Source: Lysobacterales bacterium (GTDB lineage Bacteria > Pseudomonadota > Gammaproteobacteria > Xanthomonadales > UBA2363). From it: a stretch of DNA of 64,000 nt. A program made the translations under genes and the position numbers. A model generated the notes under the pieces. The model was not told the DNA's origin, made no database searches, and saw only the letters and a list, made by a program, of their open reading frames with translations. The stretch lies in the NCBI GenBank assembly GCA_019634735.1, contig JAHCAT010000015.1, positions 46,035-110,034 of the forward strand, written 5' to 3'. Each line of letters begins with the position of its first letter. Position 1 is the stretch's first letter. Shown piece after piece: positions 42,011 through 52,752 of the stretch.

Positions 42011-42253
42011 CCGACCATTGCGTCGAAGCCAGTCGACGGCGGCGGCGCACGCGCTCCCGGCGAACGGCCGGCGGAAATCAGTGCTGGCGCCACCGGCGCG
42101 ACCAGGCGTGCGCCCGTGGCGGCCGTGTCTGGCGCGGCTGAGCGCGGCCCGGTCGGGGCGCGCGCCGCCTTCGGATACCGGATGCCGATCCGCGGCACCT
42201 GCTCGGCCGCTGTCGGGCCTGGGCCGCAAATCGAATGGGCTATCATCCGGGCA
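42011..42253 (+). promoter_or_regulatory. rnhB-dnaE spacer with a -10-like TATCAT next to the dnaE start
   Basis: 243 bp with no gene seen. TATCAT at 42241-42246 is a good -10 element only 8 bp before the dnaE ATG at 42254. If used, it would give a transcript starting at or next to the start codon. The -35 region (42218-42223) is weak and no Shine-Dalgarno sequence precedes the ATG. Confidence 0.4.
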
Positions 42254-45200
42254 ATGGCGCGGCCGTTCGTCCACCTGCACGTCCACAGCGAGTTCTCCCT
42301 GGTGGATTCGACGATCCGGCTGCCCGGCAAGCCCGAGCTGGGCCTGCCGAAAAAGGCGGCCGACCGCCCGAACCTGGTCAGCCGGAGCGTCGAGCTGGGC
42401 ACCCCGGCGGTCGCCCTGACCGACGAGGCCAACCTGTTCGGCCTGGTCAAGTTCTACCGCGCCTGCGAGACCGCCGGCGTGCAGCCGATCGCCGGCTGCG
42501 ACCTGCGCCTGGCGCCGGTCCGCGAACACGACCGGCCGGCGCGCGCCACCGTCCTGTGCCGCAACACCGCTGGCTACCGGGCGCTGTCGCGCCTGCTGAC
42601 CCGCGCCTGGCTGGAAGCGCCGCGGGTCGACGACCTGCCGGTGCTGCCGCCCTCGTGGCTGGTCGAGCAGGGCGACGACCTGTTCGTCCTGCTCGGGCCG
42701 GCCAGCAATGTCGCCAGCAGCCTGGCTGCCGGACGCGAAGGCGAGGCGGTGAAACTCCTGGAGCGCTGGCAGCGGCGCTTCGGGGATCGCCTCTACCTGG
42801 AGGTCAGCCGAACCGGCCGGGCCCAGGAAGCGCTCTGGGAAGGCCCGGCGCTGGATCTGGCCGCCAGCGCGGGTCTGCCGGTCCTGGCCAGCAGCGACGT
42901 GCGCTTCCTGGACCAGGACGACTTCGAGGCGCACGAGGCGCGCGTGTGCATCGCCAGCGGCCGCGTGCTGGGCGATCCCCGGCGGCCGCGCGAGTACAGC
43001 GCCGGCCAGTACCTGCGTTCGCCATCCGAGATGGCCGAACTGTTCGCGGACCTCCCCGAGCTGCTCGACAACACTGTGGAACTGGCCCGGCGCTGCACGC
43101 TGGAGCTGGCCCTGGGCACCTACCACCTGCCGGCCTTTCCGGTACCGGAAGGCCAGACCCTGGACAGCTGGATCCGCCACGAGGCGGACCGCGGCCTCGA
43201 CGAACGGCTGAGGGCGGCCGCGCCGGCGCACGGCCACGGGGCCGACGACTACCGGCAGCGCTTGCGGCGCGAACTGGACGTGATCGTCCAGATGGGGTTC
43301 CCCGGCTACTTCCTGATCGTCGCCGACTTCATCAACTGGGCCAAGCGCAACGACATTCCGGTGGGCCCCGGCCGCGGCTCGGGCGCCGGCTCGCTGGTCG
43401 CCTGGTCGCTGGGCATCACCGACCTCGACCCGATCCCGTACGACCTGCTGTTCGAGCGTTTCCTCAATCCGGAACGTGTGTCGATGCCCGACTTCGACAT
43501 CGACTTCTGCATGGACCGGCGCGACGAGGTGATCGACTATGTGGCCCACAAATACGGCCGCGACCAGGTCAGCCAGATCATCACCTACGGCACCATGGCC
43601 GCCAAGGCCGTGGTGCGCGACTGCGGCCGCGTGCTTGGCCACCCTTACGGCTTCGTCGACGGCATCGCCAAGCTCATCCCGATGACCCTGGGCGTCACCC
43701 TCGACGACGCGTTGGGCCGCTCGGAAAAGGCACAGGCCGACCGCGACCTGGCCAGCGCCGAGCTGATCGCCCGCTACCGCGACGAGGACGAGGTCCGCGA
43801 CCTCCTCGACCTGGCCCTGAAACTGGAGAACCTGGCGCGCAACGCCGGCAAGCACGCCGGCGGCGTGGTGATCGCGCCGGCGCCGCTGAGCGAGTTCTGC
43901 CCCCTGCACGCCGAGCCGGGCGGCCACAACCCGGTCACCCAGTTCGACAAGGACGACGTCGAGGCGATCGGCCTGGTCAAGTTCGACTTCCTGGGCCTGC
44001 GCACGCTGACCATCGTCGACTGGGCGGTGAAGTCGCTCAACCAGCGGCGCGCCGCCGCCGGCGAGCCGTCGGTGGACCTGGCACGGCTGCCCCTGGACGA
44101 CCGCGAAAGCTACGAACTGTTCGCCCGCGGCGACACCGTCGCCGTGTTCCAGTTCGAGTCCGCTGGCATGCGCAAGATGCTCAAGCAGGCGCTGCCGGAC
44201 CGCTTCGAGGACCTGATCGCCCTGGTTTCGCTGTTCCGGCCCGGGCCCATGGACCTGATTCCGGACTTCGTCGAGCGCAAGCACGGGCGTCAGCGCGTGG
44301 AGTACCTGGATGCCCGGATGGAACCGATCCTGGGGCCGACCTACGGGATCATGGTCTACCAGGAACAGGTGATGCAGATCGCCCAGGCCCTGGGCGGCTA
44401 CTCCCTGGGCGGCGCCGACCTGCTGCGCCGGGCGATGGGCAAGAAGAAGCCCGAGGAGATGGCCAAGCAGCGGGAGATCTTCCGGAGCGGCGCGCAGGCC
44501 AACGGCATCGCGCCGCACGTGGCGGACGCGGTGTTCGACCAGATGGAGAAGTTCGCCGGCTACGGCTTCAACAAGTCGCACGCCGCCGCCTACGCCCTGG
44601 TCGCCTACCACACCGCCTGGCTGAAGGCGCACCATCCGGCCGACTTCATGGCCGCCGTGCTGTCTTCGGACATGGACAAGACCGAGAAGCTGGTCGGCTT
44701 CATCGACGAGACCCGCGCCATGGGCCTGGCACTGCAGCCGCCCCACGTCAACCAGTCCGGCTTCCGGTTCCAGGCCCTGGACCGGCAACGGATCGGCTAC
44801 GGTCTGGGCGCCATCCGCGGCGTCGGCCAGGGTGCGGCCGAGGCGATCATCGCCGCGCGCGAGAGCGGTGGCGCCTTCGACGACCTCGCCTCGCTGTGCC
44901 AGCGCGTCGACCCCGGCAAGCTCAACCGCCGGGTGCTGGAGACCCTGATCCAGGCCGGCGCCTGCGACGGCCTGGCGGCGAACCGGGCGACGCTGATGGC
45001 GCAGCTCCCGGAGGCGATGCGCCTGGCCGAGCAGGACCAGGCAAACCGCGCCGCGGGCCAGCACGACATGTTCGGCATGCCCGTCGCGGGCAGTGCCGGT
45101 CCCGGCCTGTCGACGCCCACCCAGGCCGACTGGCCGCTGCGGCAACGCCTGGCCGCCGAGCGGGAAACGCTGGGCTGGTACCTCAGCGGCCATCCCACCA

Positions 45201-45913
45201 GCGAATACCGGACGATCCTGGAACAACTGGTGCCGACGCCGGTGGGGCGCATCGAGGAACTGCTCAAGGCCGCCGGGCCGGCGCGTGGCGATTTCCGGCA
45301 GGGCGAGGGCGGCGGAGCCCGCGGCGTGCCCGTGGTGATCGCCGGGCTGGTCACCGAGGTCCGCCCGCGCGGCGATGCCAGGGCGTTCGTGCCGATCGAG
45401 GACTGGAGCGGCCGCATCGAGGTCAGCTTCTTCCGGGAGAGCTGGCTGGACAACGCGCCGCGGCTGTCCCGCGACCGCATCGTCCTGGTCGAGGGCATGC
45501 TCGCGCCCGACCACTTCAACGGCGGCGTGCAGGTGCGCGGGCGGCACGTCATCGATCTCGACGAGGCGCTCGACCGCCATGCCCAGACCCTGCTGCTGGA
45601 TCTCGACGGCGACGCCGACCTGTCCGCGGTGCTTGCCGAACTGCGCGCCGCCGGCACCGGCCCCTGCGCCCTGCGCCTGCGCGTTCGCACCTGCGCCGGA
45701 CGCGGCGACCTGATGCCCGGACCCGACTGGGGGCTGCGCATGCGGACCGACCTGCTCGACCGCCTGCGCAGCCTGCCCGGAGTCACCGGTCTGGAGCTTC
45801 GGGTGCGTCGGGCCGGTCAGCTCGGCAACGGACACGGACACGGCGGCGTTCGCGCCGCCGCTCCGGTCGAGTCCGAGGATGCGCTGGCGGAGCGGCTGGC
45901 GCAGGCGCAGTAG
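42254..45913 (+). CDS. dnaE: DNA polymerase III alpha subunit
   Basis: 1219 aa (E. coli 1160). The N-terminal PHP domain begins [15 protein letters not shown] (H7, H9, H11). The palm has [12 protein letters not shown] and the catalytic aspartates D413, D415 and D417 in MPDFDIDF. A helix-hairpin-helix region and a C-terminal OB fold (ITEV-type strand [18 protein letters not shown]) follow. The frame opens upstream to 42116, but only the ATG at 42254 gives the family N-terminus. Replicative polymerase in the conserved rnhB-dnaE-accA order. Confidence 0.97.
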   Translation: MARPFVHLHVHSEFSLVDSTIRLPGKPELGLPKKAADRPNLVSRSVELGTPAVALTDEANLFGLVKFYRACETAGVQPIAGCDLRLAPVREHDRPARATVLCRNTAGYRALSRLLTRAWLEAPRVDDLPVLPPSWLVEQGDDLFVLLGPASNVASSLAAGREGEAVKLLERWQRRFGDRLYLEVSRTGRAQEALWEGPALDLAASAGLPVLASSDVRFLDQDDFEAHEARVCIASGRVLGDPRRPREYSAGQYLRSPSEMAELFADLPELLDNTVELARRCTLELALGTYHLPAFPVPEGQTLDSWIRHEADRGLDERLRAAAPAHGHGADDYRQRLRRELDVIVQMGFPGYFLIVADFINWAKRNDIPVGPGRGSGAGSLVAWSLGITDLDPIPYDLLFERFLNPERVSMPDFDIDFCMDRRDEVIDYVAHKYGRDQVSQIITYGTMAAKAVVRDCGRVLGHPYGFVDGIAKLIPMTLGVTLDDALGRSEKAQADRDLASAELIARYRDEDEVRDLLDLALKLENLARNAGKHAGGVVIAPAPLSEFCPLHAEPGGHNPVTQFDKDDVEAIGLVKFDFLGLRTLTIVDWAVKSLNQRRAAAGEPSVDLARLPLDDRESYELFARGDTVAVFQFESAGMRKMLKQALPDRFEDLIALVSLFRPGPMDLIPDFVERKHGRQRVEYLDARMEPILGPTYGIMVYQEQVMQIAQALGGYSLGGADLLRRAMGKKKPEEMAKQREIFRSGAQANGIAPHVADAVFDQMEKFAGYGFNKSHAAAYALVAYHTAWLKAHHPADFMAAVLSSDMDKTEKLVGFIDETRAMGLALQPPHVNQSGFRFQALDRQRIGYGLGAIRGVGQGAAEAIIAARESGGAFDDLASLCQRVDPGKLNRRVLETLIQAGACDGLAANRATLMAQLPEAMRLAEQDQANRAAGQHDMFGMPVAGSAGPGLSTPTQADWPLRQRLAAERETLGWYLSGHPTSEYRTILEQLVPTPVGRIEELLKAAGPARGDFRQGEGGGARGVPVVIAGLVTEVRPRGDARAFVPIEDWSGRIEVSFFRESWLDNAPRLSRDRIVLVEGMLAPDHFNGGVQVRGRHVIDLDEALDRHAQTLLLDLDGDADLSAVLAELRAAGTGPCALRLRVRTCAGRGDLMPGPDWGLRMRTDLLDRLRSLPGVTGLELRVRRAGQLGNGHGHGGVRAAAPVESEDALAERLAQAQ

Positions 45914-46295
45914 GCCGGGCGTTCCAGGAGGGTCCATGGCGAGGCCGTCGAGGTCGCGTCGTGGCCCCGGCAGCGCCCCGCTCGACCCTGGCGCTGCGGT
46001 TGCCACGGGGCCGCTCCAGCCAACACGAGCAGGGGCGTGTCCTGGCGCGGAGATCGGCGGCCGTTGTTGCGGCTTCCCGAATCCCCCGTGGGCAAATCAC
46101 GCCGGCCAGGTCCGCCCCCCGGCGTTAGGTTGCGAAGCCTCCGTCCCGGTCGCTTTTCGAGCCCCCCGGCGACGCCTGGCCGTCCGGAGCGGGGCCCGGC
46201 GGGTCGCAGCCGCCCCTGGCAGCGGCCGGGCTGGCTGGCCGGGCGCATCGGGGCCCCGCTGGTATACTCGCCCGCTGGTCCCGACCCGCCCGCCG
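45914..46295 (+). promoter_or_regulatory. dnaE-accA spacer with candidate accA promoter
   Basis: 382 bp without a recognisable gene. TATACT at 46263-46268 is a good -10 element, 28 bp before the accA ATG; the -35 region is weak. No clear terminator for dnaE was found. Confidence 0.45.
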
Positions 46296-47255
46296 ATGAA
46301 TCCGAACGTCCTCGATTTCGAGCAGCCGATCGCCGAACTTGAGGCGAAGATCGCCGATCTTCGCCAGACCAGCCACGGCAGCTCGGTCGACATCGACGAC
46401 GAGGTGGGCAAGCTCAAGGCCAAGCTCGAGGCGCGCACGCGGCAGATCTTCTCGGCGCTCACGCCCTGGCAGGTGGCGCAACTCGCCCGCCATCCCGCGC
46501 GCCCCTACACGCTGGACTACCTGGGACGGATCTGCGAGGAGTTCCAGGAACTGGCCGGCGACCGCGCCTACGCCGACGACCCCGCGATCGTCGGCGGCCT
46601 GGCCCGCATCGACGGCCGCGCCGTGGTCGTCATCGGCCACCAGAAGGGCCGCGACACCAAGAGCAAGATCCGCCGCAACTTCGGCATGCCCAGGCCGGAG
46701 GGCTACCGCAAGGCGCTGCGCCTGATGGAACTGGCCGAGCGTTTCGGCCTGCCGGTGCTCACCTTCATCGACACGCCCGGCGCCTATCCCGGGGTCGGCG
46801 CCGAGGAACGCGGCCAGTCCGAGGCGATCGCCCGCAACCTGCTGGTGATGTCGCGCCTGCGCGTGCCGGTGGTGTGCACGGTGATCGGCGAGGGCGGCTC
46901 CGGCGGCGCCCTGGCGATCGGCGTCGGCGACCGCACCTTGATGCTGGAGAACGCCACCTATTCGGTGATCTCCCCGGAGGGCTGCGCCTCGATCCTTTGG
47001 AAGACCGCCGAGAAGGCCAAGGACGCCGCCGAGGCCCTGGGCATCACCTCCGCCCGCCTGCTCGAACTGGGGCTGGTCGACCGGGTGCTGCCCGAGCCGC
47101 TGGGCGGCGCCCACCGCGACCCCAACGGCATGGCCGACCGCCTGAAGGAGGCGTTGCTCGAGGAGCTCGCGGCGCTGGAACGCCTGACCCGCGACGAACT
47201 CGTGGCGCAGCGCTACGCCCGGCTGCGCGGCTACGGCGCGCACCTGGGCGACTGA
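46296..47255 (+). CDS. accA: Acetyl-CoA carboxylase carboxyltransferase subunit alpha
   Basis: 319 aa, identical in length to E. coli. With AccD it transfers the carboxyl from biotin to acetyl-CoA to form malonyl-CoA. Signatures are [56 protein letters not shown] and [16 protein letters not shown]. Conserved neighbour of dnaE. Confidence 0.98.
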   Translation: MNPNVLDFEQPIAELEAKIADLRQTSHGSSVDIDDEVGKLKAKLEARTRQIFSALTPWQVAQLARHPARPYTLDYLGRICEEFQELAGDRAYADDPAIVGGLARIDGRAVVVIGHQKGRDTKSKIRRNFGMPRPEGYRKALRLMELAERFGLPVLTFIDTPGAYPGVGAEERGQSEAIARNLLVMSRLRVPVVCTVIGEGGSGGALAIGVGDRTLMLENATYSVISPEGCASILWKTAEKAKDAAEALGITSARLLELGLVDRVLPEPLGGAHRDPNGMADRLKEALLEELAALERLTRDELVAQRYARLRGYGAHLGD

Positions 47256-47344
47256 CGTGGCGGCAGCCCCCCGCAGCCGGGGAGCACCTCCTGCAGGCGG
47301 CGCTCCCCGGCCCGTGGCGCTGCGCTGAGGCGCCGGCGCCGGCC

Positions 47345-48691
47345 ATGGCCATCGATCCCTCCGACCTGCTGGCGCGCGGCCTGGCCGACCTGCCGGAGGG
47401 ACCCTTGAGGGTCGGCTTCAGCGGTGGGCTGGACTCCACGGTGCTGCTCCACGCCCTGGCGGCGCTGCCGGCGGCCCGCCGGCGCGGCCTGGCGGCGATC
47501 CACGTCGACCATGGCCTGCATCCGGCGTCGTCCGGCTGGGCCGCGCACTGCGCCCGCGTCTGCGCGGACCTGGACGTGGCCCTGCACACCCGGAAGATGA
47601 CCGTCGTGGAAGCCGGTCGGGGGCTGGAAGCTGCCGCGCGGGAAGCCCGTTGGCAGGCTTTCCGCGACGACTGCGAAGAGGGCGCCGTGCTGGTGCTTGG
47701 CCACCATCTCGACGACCAGGCGGAGACGGTCCTGCTGCGCCTTCTGCACGGCGCCGGCGCGACCGGCCTGTCGGCGATGGCCGGCTGGCGCGATGGTGGC
47801 TCCGACGGACTCCGGGTCTGGCGACCCTGGCTGGGCGACGAGCCGGCCGGTCGGCCTGGCATCGATCGCCAGACGCTGGCGGCGTGGGCGACCGCCCGCG
47901 GTCTGTCCTGGGTCGAGGATCCCGGCAATCTCTCACCCCGTTTCGAACGCAACCATCTGCGCGAGGTGGTCATGCCGGCACTGCGCCAGCGCTGGCCGGA
48001 TGCGGCCGCCGCCCTCTCGCGCAGCGCCCGGCGCCTGGCCGATGCGCGCGACCTGGAACGCGCCACCGGGGCTGACCTGCTGGAACGGGCACGGGGTCCG
48101 GATCCGCGCGTGCTCGCCTGGCCGGCACTGGCCGGCGCCCCGCGTCCAGCGCGCTGGGCGGCGCTGCGCCTATGGCTGTCGGCGCTGGACATCCACGACA
48201 TCGGCGCCGACCGCCTGGCACGCGTCGAGCGGGAGCTGGCCGGCGCCGCGGTCGATGCCTCGCCCCGCCTGGTCCTGCCTGGCGCGGTCCTGCGCCGATA
48301 CCGGCAGTACCTGTACCTGCTGCCGCCCGGGGGCGACCAGCCGCTCGATTACGCGATCGACTGGGACGGCCGGCAACCGCTCGAGCTGCCCTGCGGGCAG
48401 CTGCTGCTCGACCCCCAACCCGCCACCGCGCTGGCCATGCAGGTCCGCTCGCGGCGCGGCGGCGAGGCCTTCAGGCTGACGCCGGGCGGTCCGACCCGAC
48501 CCTTGCGCCTGGTGCTCCAGGAGCAGGCGGTGCCGCCCTGGCAGCGCGCGCGTTGGCCGGTGCTGTGGCTGGACGGCACGGCGGCGGGCTTTGCCGACCT
48601 GGTCGCCTCCGCCGCGCTGTCCGCCCGCCTGGCGCAGTCCGGCAGCGTGCTGCGCTTCGAGCCGATTGACCGGATGCCGGAGCGCGTTTAA
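47345..48691 (+). CDS. tilS: tRNA(Ile)-lysidine synthase
   Basis: 448 aa. It converts C34 of the CAU anticodon of tRNA-Ile2 to lysidine. N-terminal PP-loop SGGLDS (residues 26-31), then VDHGLHP and [27 protein letters not shown] and RNHLR are conserved. The C-terminal TilS domain contains [11 protein letters not shown] and [10 protein letters not shown]. The ATG at 47345 gives the shortest consistent N-terminus. Confidence 0.96.
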   Translation: MAIDPSDLLARGLADLPEGPLRVGFSGGLDSTVLLHALAALPAARRRGLAAIHVDHGLHPASSGWAAHCARVCADLDVALHTRKMTVVEAGRGLEAAAREARWQAFRDDCEEGAVLVLGHHLDDQAETVLLRLLHGAGATGLSAMAGWRDGGSDGLRVWRPWLGDEPAGRPGIDRQTLAAWATARGLSWVEDPGNLSPRFERNHLREVVMPALRQRWPDAAAALSRSARRLADARDLERATGADLLERARGPDPRVLAWPALAGAPRPARWAALRLWLSALDIHDIGADRLARVERELAGAAVDASPRLVLPGAVLRRYRQYLYLLPPGGDQPLDYAIDWDGRQPLELPCGQLLLDPQPATALAMQVRSRRGGEAFRLTPGGPTRPLRLVLQEQAVPPWQRARWPVLWLDGTAAGFADLVASAALSARLAQSGSVLRFEPIDRMPERV

Positions 48692-48701
48692 CGTGACGGC
48701 C

Positions 48702-48986
48702 ATGGCCCGAACCAGCCCCGCCAGCGCCCCTGCATCAACGCCGGGCCTCGACGCCCCCCTGCCGGTCGCCGATTTCGAATCGGCGCTGGGCGAGCTCGAG
48801 ACCCTGGTCGGCCGGATGGAGGAGGGCGAGCTGGGCCTCGACGACTCCCTGGGCGCATTCGAGCGCGGGATCGCGCTGTACCGGCAATGCCGCAGCGCGC
48901 TCGACCAGGCCGAGCTGAAGGTGCGCCAGCTGCTCGATCCGCTCGATCCGGACAGCGCCACGCCGTTCGACGCCGATCCTTCCTGA
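48702..48986 (+). CDS. xseB: Exodeoxyribonuclease VII small subunit
   Basis: 94 aa. The family core is [20 protein letters not shown] followed by [18 protein letters not shown]. An Ala/Pro-rich N-terminal tail of about 20 residues precedes it. A GTG at 48693 is an alternative start. It lies between tilS (10 bp) and ispA (13 bp). Confidence 0.93.
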   Translation: MARTSPASAPASTPGLDAPLPVADFESALGELETLVGRMEEGELGLDDSLGAFERGIALYRQCRSALDQAELKVRQLLDPLDPDSATPFDADPS

Positions 48987-48999
48987 GCCGCGCGCACCG

Positions 49000-49875
49000 G
49001 TGGCGGACCTGCTCGATGCGCTGAGCGCACGCTGCGACGACGCCCTGGCCCGGCTGCTGCCCGGCGGCGAAGGACGCCTGGAACAGGCCATGCGCTACGC
49101 CGTCCTCGGGGGCGGCAAGCGCCTGCGGCCGCTGCTGGTCTACGCCAGCGGCCAGGCCTGCGGCGTGCCGCTGGCGCGGCTTGATTCTGCCGCCTGCGCG
49201 GTCGAGCTGATCCACGCCTACTCGCTGGTCCACGACGATCTGCCGGCGATGGACGATGACGACCTGCGCCGCGGCCGGCCGACGGTGCACCGCGCCTTCG
49301 ACGAGGCCACCGCCATCCTGGCCGGCGACGCCCTGCAGGCGCTCGCCTTCGGGACGCTGGCCGGCGGCCTGGCGGCCGGACTGCCGGCGCCGGTGGTCCT
49401 GGCGCAGACCGTGGAACTGGCGCGCGCCAGCGGCGCCCTGGGCATGGTCGGCGGCCAGGCGCTGGACCTGGCCCTGGTCGGCCGGGATGCCGACCTCGCC
49501 ACCCTGCGGGAGATGCATGCGCTCAAGACCGGTGCGCTGATCCTGGCGGCGGTGCGCCTGGGCAGCCTGGCCGCGGCCACCGCCGACCCCGCGCGGGACT
49601 CGGCGCTGGACCAGTACGGCCGCGATCTCGGCCTGGCCTTCCAGATCCAGGACGATGTGCTCGACGAGACCGGCGACAGCGCGGTGACCGGCAAGGCGGT
49701 CGGTGCCGACCGCGCCCGTGGCAAACCCACCTTCACCTCCCTGCTCGGCGTCGGAGCCGCCCGCCGCCACGCCGACGAACTGATCGCCGGCGCGCTGCAA
49801 TCGCTGTCCCGCGCCGGCGGCGAAACCGCCGCGCTGGAGGCGCTGCTGCGACGCCTTGCCGACCGCCGCGCCTGA
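49000..49875 (+). CDS. ispA: Farnesyl (geranyl) diphosphate synthase
   Basis: 291 aa trans-prenyltransferase; makes FPP, the allylic substrate of UppS. First aspartate-rich motif DDLPAMD (D79-D85) and second DDVLD (D218-D222); GGGKRLRPLLVY is conserved. GTG start at 49000. The xseB-ispA order is classical, but dxs does not follow; a convergent channel gene lies 18 bp downstream instead. Confidence 0.96.
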   Translation: MADLLDALSARCDDALARLLPGGEGRLEQAMRYAVLGGGKRLRPLLVYASGQACGVPLARLDSAACAVELIHAYSLVHDDLPAMDDDDLRRGRPTVHRAFDEATAILAGDALQALAFGTLAGGLAAGLPAPVVLAQTVELARASGALGMVGGQALDLALVGRDADLATLREMHALKTGALILAAVRLGSLAAATADPARDSALDQYGRDLGLAFQIQDDVLDETGDSAVTGKAVGADRARGKPTFTSLLGVGAARRHADELIAGALQSLSRAGGETAALEALLRRLADRRA

Positions 49876-49893
49876 GCCTGCGCCGCGCGCGGC

Positions 49894-50751
49894 TCAGGCC
49901 GACGGACCGGAACTGCGGTCGAGGAACCGGCGCAACTCGCCGACCTCGCGGCGCAGATGGACGATCTGCGCCGCCAGGCCTTCGGCCTCCTCATGGGTGA
50001 TCGCCCGCAGCGTCTGTTCGGTCTCCGCCTTCTCCTCGGCATGCATCTTCTGCATGGTGTCGACGATGATCGCGATGAACAGATTGAGGATGGTGAAGGT
50101 GGCGACCAGGATGAACGGCACGAAGAACGACCAGGCCCAGGGATGCACCGCCATCACCGGGCGCACGATGCCCATCGACCAGCTTTCCAGGGTCATGATC
50201 TGGAACAGGCTGTACAGCGAGGCGCCGAGCGTCCCGAACCACTCCGGAAAGTCGGGACCGAACAGCTTGGTGGCGATCACCGCGAACACGTAGAAGACCA
50301 GCAGCAGCAGGCCGCCGATGGCGCCGATGCCGGGCACCGCCGCGAGCAGCGCACCGACCACGAAGCGCAGGCGCGGCATCAGCGAGATCAGGCGCAGCAC
50401 GCGCAGGACGCGCAGCGCGCGCAGCACCGACAGCGGTCCCGCCGCCGGGACCAGGGCGATGCCGACCACGACAAGGTCGAACACGTTCCAAGGGTTCCGG
50501 AAGAACCTGGGACCGAACGCGAACAGCTTGACCAGCAGCTCGACCACGAACACGCCGAGCACCGCGCGGTCGGCCAGCACCAGCCAGTCGCCCCAGGACG
50601 CCATTGCGCGCGCCGAGGTCTCCAGGCCCAGGGTGACCGCGTTGACCAGGATCAGGACGATGATGAAACCCTGGATGCGCGGCGACTCGATCCAGGCGCC
50701 AAGGCGGGAGCGCAGCCCGGCGGGGGCGACGGCGGGGACGGCAGCGGTCAT
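49894..50751 (-). CDS. NachBac-type voltage-gated sodium channel
   Basis: 285 aa, one six-helix domain that would assemble as a tetramer. Segments: S1 about 27-46, S2 57-78, S3 88-104, S4 106-122, S5 137-163, S6 207-232. S4 carries R111, R114, R117 and R120 at every third position. The selectivity filter TLESWSM (187-193) matches the LESWSM filter of the Magnetococcus channel NavMs, which makes sodium selectivity likely. The C-terminus (about 237-280) has a charged heptad pattern, the coiled coil typical of BacNav tetramers. Confidence 0.92.
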   Translation of the reverse strand: MTAAVPAVAPAGLRSRLGAWIESPRIQGFIIVLILVNAVTLGLETSARAMASWGDWLVLADRAVLGVFVVELLVKLFAFGPRFFRNPWNVFDLVVVGIALVPAAGPLSVLRALRVLRVLRLISLMPRLRFVVGALLAAVPGIGAIGGLLLLVFYVFAVIATKLFGPDFPEWFGTLGASLYSLFQIMTLESWSMGIVRPVMAVHPWAWSFFVPFILVATFTILNLFIAIIVDTMQKMHAEEKAETEQTLRAITHEEAEGLAAQIVHLRREVGELRRFLDRSSGPSA

Positions 50752-50890
50752 GGCGCACTCGGCAGCGGAATCCGGGGGCGGATTCTATCCCGGCCCACCC
50801 GCGTGAAGGCGCCCGGGGCGGGCGGTCAGGGCGGCAGGTCGCCCCGCGATGGCGATACCGGGCAAGCCGGCGCAGCCGTCAGGTGCGAGG

Positions 50891-51418
50891 TTACAGTCGC
50901 CGGGTGATCGCCCGTATGCCCCAGCCCAGCACCGGCACGTACTGGAACAGCCCGTGCGCCGCATTCCAGTAGTCCTGGTGGTAGGCCACCCGACCGTCCG
51001 CCGCGAGTCGCAAGTGGCTCATGCCGGCGCTCCAGGTGTCCTGCCCCCTGGCGAAGCGGCGGAAGCGGATCATCATCCGCCAGCGCAGCAGGTGCTCGCC
51101 GGCATCGGAGCGGACGACCTCGTCGATGGCCACCTGGCAGTCCTCGGTGGCGCGCGCCCCGTCGATCAGATAGGCGCGTAATGCGGCGATGCCGCGGACG
51201 GTCTTCAAGGTGTCGTCGAACACCACGTCAGGGTGGTAGACGCCGTCGGCCAGGCGCTCGATCCGGTCTTCGCGCAGGCCGGCGAAGAGTTCGGCGAAGC
51301 GGGCCAGGCCATCGCGCTCGGCAGGACTGCCCGCTGCGGGCGGCTGCGGGTGGGCGCGGCGCGCGGCGGCAAGCAGGGTCAGGGTCCGGTCGGCGGCGTG
51401 GAGATCGTCGGAATCCAT
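50891..51418 (-). CDS. NTF2-like (SnoaL-fold) protein
   Basis: 175 aa, cytosolic. The pattern fits an NTF2-like cone fold: helix (RFAELFAGLREDRIERLADG), YHPDVVFDDTLKTVRGIAALRAYL, then strands with HLLRWRMMIRF and a C-terminal VAYHQDYWNAAHGLF. Many family members are found next to short-chain dehydrogenases, but none is here; the downstream neighbour is the sodium channel (139 bp). Function unknown. Confidence 0.7.
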   Translation of the reverse strand: MDSDDLHAADRTLTLLAAARRAHPQPPAAGSPAERDGLARFAELFAGLREDRIERLADGVYHPDVVFDDTLKTVRGIAALRAYLIDGARATEDCQVAIDEVVRSDAGEHLLRWRMMIRFRRFARGQDTWSAGMSHLRLAADGRVAYHQDYWNAAHGLFQYVPVLGWGIRAITRRL

Positions 51419-51648
51419 GCGCCAAGGCTAGGCAGACCGATGTGAAGGCCGCGGCGAGACCGGGCAGGTCCTGGAACCCCGGTTCAGGTTCGTGTCCCGT
51501 ACGGAACCTTGCCCGCCCGGCCCGGCCGGACCCAGCAGGATCGCACCGCCCTACGGCCCGACAACTGTCGATCAGTTCGCGGAAACCACCCGCCGGCCTT
51601 CGATAGGCTCCCGGATGTGCCGAGAGGGCACCGGTGGGGGACACAACC

Positions 51649-52668
51649 ATGATGAGGAACACGCTGGCGGGCCTGCTTGCCCTGGCCACGGCGGGCGGCG
51701 CCACGGCCGCGGAGGTGACCGTGAAGAACGACTCGCTGACCGACTTCGGGACGGCCATCATCGTCACCGGCTTCATTTCCGGTGGCGCGGCCGGCTCGTG
51801 GCTGACCTCGCCGTGCGCGGGCAACATCGTGGCCGTCCAGGTGTTCTGGCGTTCGCAGTCCGGCACCGCCGCGCCCATCATCCACGAGGCGGTGCGCATC
51901 CACCGCGCCGGCACCTTCCCGACACCCGGCGTCGTGGTCGAGACGGTGGGTGGTCCGGTGCTGACCGACGGCGTACTGAACGAGTGGCGCTACACGGACG
52001 AGAACAGTGTCATCCCGATCCTGGTCCCGGTCGCCCAGGACGAGACGTTCGTGGTGGCGCTCACCTTCGACGAGGCGCCGCCGCTCGTGGTCGGCCCGAG
52101 CGTGGTGCGCGACACCAACGGCATCCTGCCCGGACGGAATTCGATCTATTCGAATTTCGGCGCCGGCTTCGAGTGGCGCAGCGCCGAAAGCCTGGGCGTC
52201 GCCGGCGACTGGGTGATCCGGGCTGTGGTCGACTGCCAGGCCGCCAGCACCGAGGCGGATGTCGCGGTGGGTCTTGCCGCCCACCCGTCGGCCTACACCG
52301 CGGGTGCCCCGCTCGCCTACACCCTGGTGGTCAGCAATGCCGGGCCGGCCGCGGCGCCCGGCACCACCGTGGTCGACCTGTTCCCGGCCGCCTTCACCGG
52401 GGCGACCTGGACCTGTGCGGCGACGGGGGGCGCCAGTTGCGCGGCAGCCGGCAGCGGCAACATCACCCAGCTGGTCAACCTGCCGCCCGGCGGGCAGGTC
52501 GTGTTCAACGCGACCGGGACGGTCGCGCCCGGCACGCTCGGGCCCATCGCCAACACCGCCACCGCCGTGCTCGGCGCCGGCCTGACCGACCCGGTGCCGG
52601 GCAACAACACCGATTCGGTGGTGGTGGAGCCCGACAACGACCTGATCTTCGCCCACGGATTCGAGTGA
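51649..52668 (+). CDS. Secreted DUF11-domain protein with C-terminal HGFE tail
   Basis: 339 aa. A signal peptide (MMRNTLAGLLALATAGGATA) is followed by an N-terminal domain (about 20-200) with no recognised family and a DUF11 beta-sandwich (about 205-325; DVAVGLAAHPSAYTAGAPLA onward, ANTATAVL). The last residues are DNDLIFAHGFE, a tail type I associate with secreted proteins of Xanthomonadales. GGGGG precedes the ATG by 9 bases. It was preferred to a GTG at 51634. Confidence 0.75.
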   Translation: MMRNTLAGLLALATAGGATAAEVTVKNDSLTDFGTAIIVTGFISGGAAGSWLTSPCAGNIVAVQVFWRSQSGTAAPIIHEAVRIHRAGTFPTPGVVVETVGGPVLTDGVLNEWRYTDENSVIPILVPVAQDETFVVALTFDEAPPLVVGPSVVRDTNGILPGRNSIYSNFGAGFEWRSAESLGVAGDWVIRAVVDCQAASTEADVAVGLAAHPSAYTAGAPLAYTLVVSNAGPAAAPGTTVVDLFPAAFTGATWTCAATGGASCAAAGSGNITQLVNLPPGGQVVFNATGTVAPGTLGPIANTATAVLGAGLTDPVPGNNTDSVVVEPDNDLIFAHGFE

Positions 52669-52682
52669 TCGGCCACCGGCCG

Positions 52683-52717
52683 GGCGGGGCTGCAAGACTG
52701 CCCCGCCAGCCCTTTCA
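52683..52717 (+). terminator. Possible terminator after the DUF11 gene
   Basis: Stem GGCGGGGC (52683-52690) / GCCCCGCC (52700-52707), 9-base loop, then AGCCCTTTC. The T-tract is short, so termination may be partial. Confidence 0.4.
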
Positions 52718-52752
52718 GAGCGCTGAGAATGCGGTCGTCTGCCTGTTTCCCA

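Noticed and set aside
41081..46006. Minus-strand open frame of about 1641 codons opposite rnhB-dnaE
   Set aside because: It spans several real genes in antisense; frame bias from high GC at third positions explains it.
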